Of a DNA stretch of 22,497 nucleotides, positions 6,128-14,418 are shown in pieces (positions within the stretch are counted from its first letter, which is position 1; the number at the start of each line of letters is the position of its first letter). The translations under genes and the position numbers were made by a program. This DNA comes from a virus. The DNA is taken from IMG/VR virus record IMGVR_UViG_3300024324_000094, positions 1 through 22,497 of that record; one strand, 5' to 3'. A model generated the notes under the pieces. It had not been told where the DNA came from. It did no database searches and was given only the letters and a program-made list of their open reading frames with translations.

Positions 6128-6595
6128 ATGTTAACATTGATTGATATAATAGAAGAAGAACTAGATGAATTATTAGAGCTTGAAGAAGATCTTGCTGAAG
6201 ATGGTTTAACTTTAGAAGATTTCTATGAGTGGACTGATCAATTAGATGAAAAAGAATCCCAAGCAAATTATATTAATAGAATGAAAAAATTGGGTAGAAA
6301 AGCCAGACGTATAAACAAGTTATCTTCAACGAAAAGAAAAAAGAAAAGATCTCAATTAAGACGAAAGACTGCTGCTAAGATTCAAAAATCAGCCCTACGT
6401 AAGGCCCAAGGTGATGTAATACCAAAAGCAGTAATGAAGGCTACAGGTACTGGTGGAATGATTAAAAGAAAAAGATGGAAAGAAATGAAAAAGAAAATGG
6501 TTGATAGAAAGAAAGTAGTAAAAGCCCGTGAAGTTAAAAGAGGCGAACCCGCAAGGATGAAAGCAGCCCGTAGATCAATGGCCAAACGAGGATAA
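6128..6595 (+). CDS. Bipolar acidic/basic protein, unknown function
   Basis: I do not recognise a characterised family. The 155 residues split sharply. Residues 1-45 are very acidic (repeated Glu/Asp/Leu, such as IIEEELDELLELEEDLAED). Residues 50-155 are very basic, with runs such as KRKKKRSQLRRKTAAK and KRKRWKEMKKKMVDRKK. No membrane segment is present. The basic part could bind DNA or RNA, with the acidic part shielding it or holding a partner. The position shortly before the large terminase is compatible with a packaging or core protein, but this is conjecture. The stop is followed by a near-match to the late promoter (GATAAATA, 6591-6598). Confidence 0.6.
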   Translation: MLTLIDIIEEELDELLELEEDLAEDGLTLEDFYEWTDQLDEKESQANYINRMKKLGRKARRINKLSSTKRKKKRSQLRRKTAAKIQKSALRKAQGDVIPKAVMKATGTGGMIKRKRWKEMKKKMVDRKKVVKAREVKRGEPARMKAARRSMAKRG

Positions 6596-6597
6596 AT

Positions 6598-6801
6598 ATG
6601 CATCATATTTCAGTAAAAGAAAAAATTGAACATACAAAGTCATACAGTTCTGATGGTGGAAGAAATGTTCGTAAAGTTATAAAAAAAAGAATTGTTTCCC
6701 GAAGAAGGACCGCAGTCACAGAATCAGGTGCTGAATTATTGAAAACCGCTCCAAAAGATGAAAACGGTCAAACCAATTGGAAAAAAATAATGAATAGCTA
6801 A
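6598..6801 (+). CDS. Small basic protein, unknown function
   Basis: The 67-residue product is basic in its middle (GRNVRKVIKKRIVSRRRTA) and polar throughout, with no membrane segment or recognisable domain. It begins two bases after the previous stop, and the large terminase ATG follows its own stop immediately. This tight packing and a complete frame support a real gene. The arginine/lysine-rich core suggests nucleic-acid contact, but nothing more can be said. Confidence 0.55.
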   Translation: MHHISVKEKIEHTKSYSSDGGRNVRKVIKKRIVSRRRTAVTESGAELLKTAPKDENGQTNWKKIMNS

Positions 6802-8454
6802 ATGCCAAGTACACATTATCTCGGAAATCCAAAATTAAAATCTGCTAATGTTCCAGTAGAATTTGCTGAAGAAGAATTAGCTGAGTATATAAAATGTCAA
6901 AGTGATCCTGTATATTTTATTAAAAAATATGTAAAGATTATTCATGTTGATAAAGGCTTAGTGCCTTTTGATCTATATTCTTTTCAAGAGAATATGGTAG
7001 AGACATTTCACGACAATAGATTCGTGATTTGTAAGATGCCACGACAGTCTGGTAAGTCAACCACTATTATTGCATTCTTTTTACATTACATACTTTTTAA
7101 TGAAAATGTACAAGTAGGTATTCTTGCTAATAAAGGTTCACTCGCTAGAGAATTATTAGATAGATTAAAACTATCTTATGAAAATTTACCCATGTGGTTA
7201 CAGCAGGGTATTTTAGCATGGAATAAAGGTAATATAGAATTAGAGAATGGTTCAAAAGTATTAGCGGCTGCTACATCATCATCCGCGGTACGGGGATCAT
7301 CATTTAATATAATCTTCCTAGACGAGTTCGCCCACGTTCCAAAAGAATTAGCAGAAGAATTTTTTACTTCAGTATATCCAACTATTTCTTCTGGGCAAAC
7401 TACCAAAGTCTTTATTGTATCTACACCTTTAGGGTTAAATCAATTCTATAAGATGTGGGTTGATGCAGAAGAAAAAAGAAGTAATTATATACCTATAGAT
7501 GTTCATTGGTCTGAAATTCCAGGTAGAGATTCAAAATGGAAAGAAGAGACCATTCGAAATACCAGTGAAAGACAATTTTCACAAGAATTCGAAACTGAAT
7601 TTGTTGGTAGTACACAGACACTTATAGCAGGTTCTAAATTAAGACAATTGCCGTTTAAGACACCAATACATTCGCAAGAAAATATTGATATATTTGAAAA
7701 TCCAATAGAAAAACATTCGTATACTATATGTGTTGATACGGCAAGAGGACAGGGATTAGATTATTCCGCACTTACAGTTATAGATTCAACTGAAGTCCCT
7801 TATAAACTTGTAGCGAAATATAGATGTGATACTATATCACCTTTACTATATCCTAACATAATTTATAAAATAGCTAAACATTATAATGAGGCATATGTAT
7901 TAGTTGAAGTAAATGATATAGGCGAACAGGTAGCAGTTACCTTACACCAAGATTTAGAATATGAAAATATGATGATGATGACTTGGAAAGGCAGAGGCGG
8001 ACAACAGCTGGGCGGTGGGTTTGGTAAAAATGCTCAGTGGGGTGTAAGAACTACTAAACAAGTTAAACGTTTAGGATGTGCTACATTAAAGAGTTTAATC
8101 GAAGAAGATAAGTTAGTTATTACAGATTATGATGTAATATATGAACTTACTTCATTTTCAGCAAGAAAAGATTCATACGAAGCTGAAGAAGGTCATCATG
8201 ATGACTTAGTAATCACGTTAGTCATCTTTGCGTGGTTAACTAATCAAGAATATTATAAAGAATTAACAGATGTAGATTTACGTGAAAAGATGTACTCAGA
8301 AAAAATGAAAGAAATTGAAGAAAGCTATTTACCGTTTGGAATTATAGATGATGGATTGGAAGAAGAAGAAATCGTCGATAATGAAGGAAATAGGTGGCAA
8401 GTTGACCGAACCAATAGAGTTTTAGAAGATACAGGTCATCATACTTTTTTCTGA
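6802..8454 (+). CDS. 17: Terminase large subunit gp17
   Basis: This is the packaging motor ATPase and headful nuclease. The 550 residues are slightly shorter than T4 gp17 (610). The N-terminal ATPase has Walker A RQSGKST (81-87), Walker B IIFLDEFAHV with Asp174/Glu175, and a coupling motif IVSTP (about 205-209). The C-terminal RNase H-like nuclease begins with CVDTARGQGLDYSA (Asp322). It continues with VEVNDIG, which holds a candidate second acidic residue, and GHHDDLVITLV, which holds the third. The start directly abuts the preceding stop, and the sheath gene follows behind a late promoter. The separation from the small subunit gene by 5.6 kb is unusual compared with T4. Confidence 0.95.
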   Translation: MPSTHYLGNPKLKSANVPVEFAEEELAEYIKCQSDPVYFIKKYVKIIHVDKGLVPFDLYSFQENMVETFHDNRFVICKMPRQSGKSTTIIAFFLHYILFNENVQVGILANKGSLARELLDRLKLSYENLPMWLQQGILAWNKGNIELENGSKVLAAATSSSAVRGSSFNIIFLDEFAHVPKELAEEFFTSVYPTISSGQTTKVFIVSTPLGLNQFYKMWVDAEEKRSNYIPIDVHWSEIPGRDSKWKEETIRNTSERQFSQEFETEFVGSTQTLIAGSKLRQLPFKTPIHSQENIDIFENPIEKHSYTICVDTARGQGLDYSALTVIDSTEVPYKLVAKYRCDTISPLLYPNIIYKIAKHYNEAYVLVEVNDIGEQVAVTLHQDLEYENMMMMTWKGRGGQQLGGGFGKNAQWGVRTTKQVKRLGCATLKSLIEEDKLVITDYDVIYELTSFSARKDSYEAEEGHHDDLVITLVIFAWLTNQEYYKELTDVDLREKMYSEKMKEIEESYLPFGIIDDGLEEEEIVDNEGNRWQVDRTNRVLEDTGHHTFF

Positions 8455-8466
8455 AACCGGTTTGTT

Positions 8467-8474
8467 TATAAATA
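8467..8474 (+). promoter_or_regulatory. Late promoter TATAAATA
   Basis: An exact late -10 octamer lies in the short gap between terminase and sheath genes, 49 bases before the sheath ATG. The sheath gene also has a good ribosome binding site (ATAGGAGAAGAAG). Confidence 0.65.
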
Positions 8475-8523
8475 ATCTTAGTAACTAATAATACATGAAC
8501 TTAATGAATCATAGGAGAAGAAG

Positions 8524-10719
8524 ATGGCATTTACAGTAAGTCCAGGAGTAGTTACTCGTGAGATTGATTTAACTACAATTGTGCCTGAGACTGGAACAAC
8601 TGCAGGTGCTTTTGCTGGGGCTTTTCGCTGGGGACCCTTAGAAGAGGTTGTCAATGTTAGCAGTGAAGATCTACTCGTAGAAAATTTCCAGAAGCCTGAC
8701 TCTTCAACATATCTATCTTTTTTCACAGCGGCGAACTTCTTAGCCTACGGTCAAAATTTAAATGTTGTTCGAGTAGCAAATTCACAAGCATATAACGCAA
8801 CGACAGATGCGGCAAATACTGTCTTAATTAAAAGTGACACAGCCTATTACAATACATATTACACCGAATTTGGAGGCTCAGGAGCTTCTGATAATTACGG
8901 TGAATTTGCAGCGAAATATGCAGGGGAACTAGGTAACTCACTTAAAGTCGGATTATGTGGTGCTGACATACCAGAGCTAATTTTGACAGGAGCTGTAGCT
9001 ATTGCCTTTTCAGGAAATGAAGGTACTGTTACAGGAACGTCAACTCTTTTTACAATGGAATTACAAGTCAATGACGTTATTAAAAATAACGATGCTAGCA
9101 CATATTTCATAGTAACAGCAATAGCGTCCGATACATCAGCAACAGTTCAGTCTTCAAGTAATACTGCTGTGACTGGTTCAAATTTATTTACTAGAATGAA
9201 ATCATCACATTACGAATCACCATCAACAAGTGTAATGGGAACAGTTCAAGTTTCCGATACCGCACGAAAAGTAATGACTGGAACAGGAACATATTTTGAT
9301 ATCAACTTGATAGCCGGTGACAAAGTAACACTTAATGGTGAAACACATTCAGTAGCTTCTATTACAAGTAATACAAGCGCAACCTTAGAAACAGCAATTT
9401 CACCAAGTTCGACAGCAATTTCAGGTTCAATTGCATGGTCCAGAGAATGGGAGTTCGCAGGTAATTTTGATTATGCGCCTACCACTTCAGACTTTGGAAC
9501 ACGAAGAGGTGTAACACGAGATGAAGTTCATGTAGTTGTAGTAGATGAGGACGGAGAATGGACAGGTGTTAAGGGAACAGTATTAGAAACTTTTCCAGCA
9601 CTGTCCGTTGCCTCAGATGCTAAATCAGAAGATGGTCAAGCACTTTATTATAAAGAAGCTATTAATAGACGGTCTAAATACATTTGGTGGATGAAACACC
9701 CTTCAGGAACGGCTGCGAGTACAGCACCTAATACTGCACTATGGGGAACTTCCGCTAATTCAGCTTCCAAGCCTGCATTTACACAGAATAGAATAACTGT
9801 TAATGCAAGCATGACAGGTGGAGCAGATGGTCAAACGTTAACTGATGCTATTACAATTACAGGATTCGATAAATTTAAGTCTTCAGAAGACATAGACATT
9901 TCATTAATGATTGCTGGATCTTGTTCTTCAACAGTTGCCAGTTATTTAATTAGTAATATTGCTGAAGTTCGAAAAGATTGTATGGTATTCATCAGTCCAG
10001 AACAAAGCGATGTTGTTAATAATGACGGCGGAGAAGTTACAGCAATTAATGATTTTAGAAATAATTTACCTAGCACATCATATGCGGTTATTGATTCTGG
10101 ATGGAAATATCAGTATGATAAATACAATGATACGTTCAGATATGTTCCGTTAAATCCAGATGTCGCCGGACTCGTTGTACGAACAACATTGGAAAGAGAT
10201 TTTTTCTTCTCACCAGCAGGCTTTAATAGAGGCCAGGTTAAAAATGTTGCTCGCCTCGCATGGAATCCTAATAAAACGGAAAGAGACAATCTTTATAAAA
10301 ATGGTGTAAACCCAGTTGTTTCGTTTTCAGGTCAAGGTACATTATTATTCGGTGACAAAACATTGTTGGCTAAGCCTTCGGCATTTGACCGTATTAATGT
10401 ACGTAGATTGTTTATTACTTTAGAAAAATCAATTGCTATCTTCGCACAATTTTCAATGTTTGAATTTAACGATGATTTTACGCGTTCATCATTTGTTTCG
10501 GCAGTAGAACCTTTCCTTAGAGATATTCAAGGAAGAGGTGGAATTACAGATTTTGCTGTAATTTGTGACGAATCAAATAATACACAGGAAGTTATAGATA
10601 GAAATGAGTTCATCGGAAGTATATTCGTGAAACCAACCAAATCTATTAACTTCATCTTACTCAACTTTGTTGCTGTTAGAAGCGGTGTAGAGTTTGAAGA
10701 AGTTGTGAATGCTGTATAA
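8524..10719 (+). CDS. 18: Contractile tail sheath protein gp18
   Basis: The sheath surrounds the tail tube and contracts to drive it through the envelope. The N-terminus (FTVSPGVVTREIDLTTIVP, then GAFAGAFRWGP) and the C-terminal domain (a VRRLFITLEKSI helix, FVSAVEPFLRDIQGRGGI, and a final strand pair around INFILLNFVAVRSG) are characteristic of T4-like sheaths. At 731 residues it is longer than T4 gp18 (659). The extra length is at least partly an insert of two similar beta-rich repeats at about residues 157-224 and 239-307. A late promoter and a strong ribosome binding site precede it. The stop codon lies inside the next late promoter. Confidence 0.95.
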   Translation: MAFTVSPGVVTREIDLTTIVPETGTTAGAFAGAFRWGPLEEVVNVSSEDLLVENFQKPDSSTYLSFFTAANFLAYGQNLNVVRVANSQAYNATTDAANTVLIKSDTAYYNTYYTEFGGSGASDNYGEFAAKYAGELGNSLKVGLCGADIPELILTGAVAIAFSGNEGTVTGTSTLFTMELQVNDVIKNNDASTYFIVTAIASDTSATVQSSSNTAVTGSNLFTRMKSSHYESPSTSVMGTVQVSDTARKVMTGTGTYFDINLIAGDKVTLNGETHSVASITSNTSATLETAISPSSTAISGSIAWSREWEFAGNFDYAPTTSDFGTRRGVTRDEVHVVVVDEDGEWTGVKGTVLETFPALSVASDAKSEDGQALYYKEAINRRSKYIWWMKHPSGTAASTAPNTALWGTSANSASKPAFTQNRITVNASMTGGADGQTLTDAITITGFDKFKSSEDIDISLMIAGSCSSTVASYLISNIAEVRKDCMVFISPEQSDVVNNDGGEVTAINDFRNNLPSTSYAVIDSGWKYQYDKYNDTFRYVPLNPDVAGLVVRTTLERDFFFSPAGFNRGQVKNVARLAWNPNKTERDNLYKNGVNPVVSFSGQGTLLFGDKTLLAKPSAFDRINVRRLFITLEKSIAIFAQFSMFEFNDDFTRSSFVSAVEPFLRDIQGRGGITDFAVICDESNNTQEVIDRNEFIGSIFVKPTKSINFILLNFVAVRSGVEFEEVVNAV
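8992..9444 (+). repeat. Two diverged protein repeats inserted in the sheath
   Basis: Residues about 157-224 and 239-307 of the sheath share the order GTV, then TGTGT or TGTSTLF, then a hydrophobic GD/ND-V step, then a V-x-SI or V-x-AI strand, then SNTSATLE or SDTSATVQ, and a final SG. Such G-T-V ... S-x-T-S-A-T repeats are known from surface modules of phage tail proteins. The similarity is at protein level; the DNA is diverged. Confidence 0.65.
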
Positions 10720-10722
10720 ATA
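10715..10722 (+). promoter_or_regulatory. Late promoter TATAAATA overlapping the sheath stop codon
   Basis: An exact late octamer contains the TAA stop of the sheath gene (10717-10719). It lies 34 bases before the first tail tube ATG, which has a ribosome binding site TAGGGGA. Confidence 0.65.
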
Positions 10723-10756
10723 AAGATAATTATACAACAATATTAGGGGAATTTAA

Positions 10757-11323
10757 ATGAGTTTTCAAGTTGATGGACAGAATAGTTTCATTTCGAAACT
10801 AGCTAAAGGAGGCGCGAGAGCTTCCCTTTTTGATGTAAATATTTCACTCAAAGGGGATGCGTCAACTACTGGTACCAATCCAAACTTCAAATTTATGTGT
10901 AAAGGTGTGCAAATCCCTGCTAACGCATTAGGTATAACTACTGTTAATTATTTTGGTCGTGCGGTTAAGATTCCAGGCAATAGAACGTTTGAGGATTTAA
11001 CAACAACTGTTATAAATGATGAGGGATATTTCATCAGAAACCAATTGGAAAGTTGGATGCATAAATTGAATTCGCACCAAGGTAATGTACGTGATGCAAC
11101 CATGGTAAAAAAGTTAGATGGTTACACTGCGGATATGACAGTATGGACCTATGCGAAAACAGGGGATTTTGATCAAGGATATAAATTTGAAAATTGTTTT
11201 CCAACTGCACTAGATCAAATTGATGTAAATTGGGATCCAAATGATGCAGTAATGGAATATACAGTTACCTGGTCTTACGATTATTGGGAGCACATAGGTA
11301 TAACCGCTGATTTTGACGGATAA
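10757..11323 (+). CDS. 19: Tail tube protein gp19, first copy
   Basis: Tail tube protein forms stacked hexameric rings that carry DNA to the cell. The 188-residue product matches gp19 in length (163 in T4) and layout: an N-terminal SFISKLAKGGARASLFDVNI strand region, KFMCKGVQIPA, a NYFGRAVKIPGNRTFEDLTTTVINDEG segment, a helical ESWMHKLNSH, and a C-terminal VTWSYDYWEH strand. The neighbouring gene is a clear paralog, so two tube proteins are made. The position between sheath and portal fits the T4 order 18-19-20. Confidence 0.9.
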   Translation: MSFQVDGQNSFISKLAKGGARASLFDVNISLKGDASTTGTNPNFKFMCKGVQIPANALGITTVNYFGRAVKIPGNRTFEDLTTTVINDEGYFIRNQLESWMHKLNSHQGNVRDATMVKKLDGYTADMTVWTYAKTGDFDQGYKFENCFPTALDQIDVNWDPNDAVMEYTVTWSYDYWEHIGITADFDG

Positions 11324-11350
11324 ACGAGATAATTTTTAAGGATAGAAAAA

Positions 11351-11899
11351 ATGCCAGATTTTAGAATAAGCTCTTTTACGAGCAAGTTACAAGGTGGTGG
11401 AGCAAGATCCAATCTCATGGAAATGACATTGGGGACAGTCCCAGGAGGCGGCACTGCTACAGATTGGAAATATTTGTGTAAGGGTTCTCAAATACCACCA
11501 TCAAATATTACACCAATTGAGGTACCTTATTTTGGCCGCCAAGTGAAAGTTGCTGGGGAAAGTAGAGAATTTCCTGCCTTATCTACCATAGTCGTTAATG
11601 ATGAAATGCATACCCTGAAAAGCGCACTTGAGAAGTGGATGGCGATTCTTAACGGCCACAAATCAAATAAGGCCAAAGAAGGCATATTCGCGACCAGAAG
11701 TAGTTATACTACTCAAATGACATTAAAAATGTTTAAAAAAGATGGTGAAAAAGATCAAGAGTGGAAGTTTATCGGCGCTTGGCCATCAAATGTATCAGCT
11801 ATTGATTTAAGTTGGGATTCAGGGAACACAATTCAAGAATTCACCGTAGATTGGCAGTATGACTACTACACACATGAGCAAGCAAACGTTACGTCATAA
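11351..11899 (+). CDS. 19: Tail tube protein gp19, second copy (paralog)
   Basis: The 182-residue product repeats the pattern of the preceding gene: FTSKLQGGGARSNLMEM, KYLCKGSQIPPS, PYFGRQVKVAGESREFPALS, VVNDEM, EKWMAILNGHK and a final VDWQYDYYTHE. It is diverged over its whole length, so the duplication is old and both copies seem intact. AAGGATAGAAAAA precedes the ATG. Whether both build one mixed tube, or one forms a specialised ring at an end, cannot be told from sequence. Confidence 0.88.
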   Translation: MPDFRISSFTSKLQGGGARSNLMEMTLGTVPGGGTATDWKYLCKGSQIPPSNITPIEVPYFGRQVKVAGESREFPALSTIVVNDEMHTLKSALEKWMAILNGHKSNKAKEGIFATRSSYTTQMTLKMFKKDGEKDQEWKFIGAWPSNVSAIDLSWDSGNTIQEFTVDWQYDYYTHEQANVTS

Positions 11900-11938
11900 T
11901 AACCCGTTTGCTTTAATACTTATAGATAGAAATATATT

Positions 11939-13627
11939 ATGAAATTATTTGGATTTAATATTGAGAGAGATCGTAAACCCGACTTACCTGCACTAAGTTT
12001 CCCGGAAAATCAGGAAGGTGCTATCGAAGCCACTTCGGCTGGTGGTGCCTTTGCTTCTTATCTTGATTTAGAGGCATCTGCTAAAACTGACGCTGATTTA
12101 ATAATGAAATATAGGGAAATGGCAGAGCATCCCGAATGTGATATGGCAATTGAAAATATTATTCAGGAAGCCATTGTTACCAACCAAGCAAGAAATCCCG
12201 TTGATTTAGACTTAACTCATACAGATTTATCAAAAAATCTTCAAGATAGAATTTCGGATGAATTTGAAATTATCTTGAAATTACTTGATTTTAATAATCA
12301 AGCATATGATATTTTTAAGCGTTGGTATATTGAAGGTAGAATCTTTTATCATGCAATGATAGATCCAAAAGAAATTGAAAAAGGAATTCAAGAATTAAGA
12401 TTAATTGATTCTTTTAAAATTAAAAAAGTTAGACAAATAATCCCAGATCAAAAACAAGCACCTGGTGTTTTCAAATTACCTAAATTTGAAGAGTATTATT
12501 TGTTCAATGAAAAAGGATTATTAACACCAAGTCAAATGGGTGTTAAGGTAGCTCCAGATTCTATGATAATGGCACATTCAGGAATAATGACAAGAGATAA
12601 GAAATTCGTTGTTTCTCATTTACATAAAGCCATTAAAGGATTAAATCAATTAAGAATGTTGGAAGATGCTGTCGTAATTTATAGAATAGCAAGAGCACCA
12701 GAACGAAGAATATTCTATATTGATGTAGGCAACTTGCCCAAGCAAAAAGCTGAGCAGTATCTAAAAGATATTATGACAAGATATAAAAATAAGCTTGTAT
12801 ATGATGCAGCATCTGGGGAGATCAAAGACGATAGACGACATCAATCAATGTTAGAGGATTATTGGCTTCCACGAAGAGAAGGTGGAAGAGGAACGGAAAT
12901 TTCTACTTTACCTGGTGGACAAAATCTAGGTGAAATGGAAGATGTTGATTATTTCAGAAAGAAATTATATCAATCATTAAATGTTCCTTTATCCCGATTA
13001 GAAGCTGATACACCTTTTGTATTAGGTAGAGCATCTGAAATTAGTAGAGATGAATTAAAATTTTCAAGATTTATTGATAGAATTAGAATAAGATTTTCTC
13101 ATCTATTTTTTCAAATAATGGAAAAGCAATTGATTCTTAAAAACGTTATTCATACATCTGAATGGCCAAAATTAAGAGAAACTATCAGATTTAATTATGC
13201 AATGGATAATCACTTTGCTGAATTAAAAGAACAAGAATTAATGACTGATAGATTAAATATGATGAGGGACGTAGAAGAATTAGTTGGAAATTATTATTCT
13301 AAGCAGTTTGTTAAAGATAAGATTCTTAGACTTACACCAGAAGAACAAAAGAGAATCGAAAAAGAAATTAAAAAAGAAGAAAAAGAAGCTGAAGCAGATG
13401 GTGATCAATATCCGCCACAAGCAGGAATGCCACCGGTAGTTCCACCAGTTAATAAAATTAATGTACAGCCGGGAGCTGATCCAGGTGGTGGAACCTTTAC
13501 GCCGGCGGATCAGGGCCTGGCAACATCTCAAGGAATGCAACAAGCTCAAGATGAAGTACAACCAGAATTATTAGCAGGACAAAATTTATTAACGCTAAAT
13601 AAGAAAAGAATATATGGTGGAAAATAA
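11939..13627 (+). CDS. 20: Portal protein gp20
   Basis: The dodecameric portal sits at the unique head vertex, nucleates prohead assembly and is the channel for packaging. The 562 residues fit T4 gp20 (524). Recognisable portal segments are YREMAEHPECDMAIENII with EAIV, the wing region FNNQAYDIFKRWYIEGRIFYH, HLHKAIKGLNQLRMLEDAVVIYR followed by RAPERRIFYIDVGNLP, and SLNVPLSRLEADTPF. The C-terminus is charged then Pro/Gln/Gly-rich. It follows the tube genes as in T4. Its last bases overlap the start of a small core-like gene. Confidence 0.95.
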   Translation: MKLFGFNIERDRKPDLPALSFPENQEGAIEATSAGGAFASYLDLEASAKTDADLIMKYREMAEHPECDMAIENIIQEAIVTNQARNPVDLDLTHTDLSKNLQDRISDEFEIILKLLDFNNQAYDIFKRWYIEGRIFYHAMIDPKEIEKGIQELRLIDSFKIKKVRQIIPDQKQAPGVFKLPKFEEYYLFNEKGLLTPSQMGVKVAPDSMIMAHSGIMTRDKKFVVSHLHKAIKGLNQLRMLEDAVVIYRIARAPERRIFYIDVGNLPKQKAEQYLKDIMTRYKNKLVYDAASGEIKDDRRHQSMLEDYWLPRREGGRGTEISTLPGGQNLGEMEDVDYFRKKLYQSLNVPLSRLEADTPFVLGRASEISRDELKFSRFIDRIRIRFSHLFFQIMEKQLILKNVIHTSEWPKLRETIRFNYAMDNHFAELKEQELMTDRLNMMRDVEELVGNYYSKQFVKDKILRLTPEEQKRIEKEIKKEEKEAEADGDQYPPQAGMPPVVPPVNKINVQPGADPGGGTFTPADQGLATSQGMQQAQDEVQPELLAGQNLLTLNKKRIYGGK

Positions 13628-13793
13628 TGGTAGAGAAATTATAGCAACAATTATTGATGATATTGTTGCAGGCAGAGATTATAACGCACTGACTTCAGTC
13701 CAGAATGTATTACAAAAAAATACTGCTACAAGATTAACAGATTTTAAAAAAGACCAAGCTGAAACAATGTTTAAGGAAAAACAAGATGTTTAA
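13614..13793 (+). CDS. Small prohead core-like protein, possibly gp67-like
   Basis: ATG at 13614 opens a 59-residue frame that overlaps the portal end by 14 bases and the next gene by 8. The protein reads MVENNGREIIATIIDDIVAG, then RDYNALTSVQNVLQ, then a Lys/Asp-rich end with DQAETMFKEKQDV. In T4, gene 67 (prohead core, 80 residues) lies at exactly this place. Its layout is similar: a helix, a short turn before a second helix (NDLVAARKLFAEAM), then a basic segment and ARNF. T4's acidic tail is missing here. The location and layout are seen; the gp67 equivalence is inference. Confidence 0.6.
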   Translation: MVENNGREIIATIIDDIVAGRDYNALTSVQNVLQKNTATRLTDFKKDQAETMFKEKQDV

Positions 13794-14073
13794 ATACGAT
13801 AGAAAAACCTTTTTACCAACAGATCAACGTCAGGAATTGAATGAAATTAGTGACGATCAAAATCCTGAATTTATGTTTCAAACAATGCATATGAAGCTTG
13901 TGATTGCTATAGCGAATGGAAAAATTAACGCTAAAAAAGCGGCATTAGAAGAGTTGGCTAATCGTGGTTATGATAAAAACGGTAAATGGGTCGGATGGGA
14001 TGAGAATCCTGCAAAAACTGCTCGAGAAACAAAAAGACGCGCAAAATTAAAATGGCTGTACCCTTCCGGGTAG
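13786..14073 (+). CDS. Conserved hypothetical protein in the prohead gene cluster
   Basis: The 95-residue product has no function I can name. It contains a helix LVIAIANGKINAKKAALEEL followed by ANRGYDKNGKWVGWDE, a combination I associate with small hypothetical proteins of marine T4-like phages. A basic end follows (RETKRRAKLKWLYPSG). It takes the place of T4 gene 68 (prohead core) but shows no obvious similarity to it. It is soluble and overlaps the preceding small gene by eight bases, which suggests coupled translation. Confidence 0.65.
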   Translation: MFKYDRKTFLPTDQRQELNEISDDQNPEFMFQTMHMKLVIAIANGKINAKKAALEELANRGYDKNGKWVGWDENPAKTARETKRRAKLKWLYPSG

Positions 14074-14114
14074 GAACGACAGAGCCAGTAAACTACGACA
14101 TTAAATTAGTATAA
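14052..14114 (+). CDS. Possible 20-residue micro-ORF
   Basis: ATG at 14052 opens MAVPFRVGTTEPVNYDIKLV, ending at TAA inside the next late promoter. It overlaps the 3' end of the preceding gene by 22 bases in another frame and covers most of the 69-base gap. No ribosome binding site is clear (the upstream bases are AT-rich), so this is a weak candidate, kept only because it fills the gap and ends as two real genes here do, within TATAAATA. Confidence 0.25.
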   Translation: MAVPFRVGTTEPVNYDIKLV

Positions 14115-14117
14115 ATA
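14110..14117 (+). promoter_or_regulatory. Late promoter TATAAATA
   Basis: An exact late octamer lies 25 bases before the ATG of the small putative structural gene and would drive it together with protease gene 21. Confidence 0.6.
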
Positions 14118-14142
14118 AAACATACACTTTAGAAAGTAGACA

Positions 14143-14409
14143 ATGAAATTAAAAGCTGCAAATACTGCTAGTACAACAACAAATTTGAGTTTAGGAAACG
14201 CTACTGCTGTAGCCGTAACTACTACCGCTGTTACATTAATTACTATTATAGATAGTGACGGAACAGCATCGGGCACAGACGGAACTGTAGTTGGCTCAAT
14301 TTCATTACCTGCTGGTTCAGTACAAATTATACAAAAAGATGCAGACCAGTTTATTAAGGCTAGTGTAACAAATGCGCAGTATACACCGGTTGCTAGGTCA
14401 AGTTATTAA
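14143..14409 (+). CDS. Small Thr/Ala-rich probable virion protein
   Basis: The 88-residue product is rich in Thr, Ala, Val and Gly and looks all-beta: alternating strands such as AVAVTTTAVTLITIIDSDG, then VGSISLPAGSVQIIQKDADQFI. Similar short proteins are found near the capsid genes of marine T4-like phages. Composition and position between late promoter and protease gene suggest a minor structural or decoration protein. No Cys, membrane segment or enzyme motif is present. Confidence 0.6.
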   Translation: MKLKAANTASTTTNLSLGNATAVAVTTTAVTLITIIDSDGTASGTDGTVVGSISLPAGSVQIIQKDADQFIKASVTNAQYTPVARSSY

Positions 14410-14418
14410 GGAAAACAA

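Noticed and set aside
6591-6598. GATAAATA at the stop of the bipolar protein gene as a late promoter
   Set aside because: The first base of the octamer is wrong and the motif touches the next ATG; kept only as a note.
13280-13561. Reverse-strand frame with a Phe-rich, apparently hydrophobic product
   Set aside because: The Phe runs are the complement of Lys/Glu-rich codons in the portal C-terminus, so this is an artefact.
14034-14073. Possible -1 frameshift joining the 13786 gene to the 14052 frame
   Set aside because: The frames are in the right relation, but I see no canonical slippery heptamer or downstream stem, so I cannot support it.
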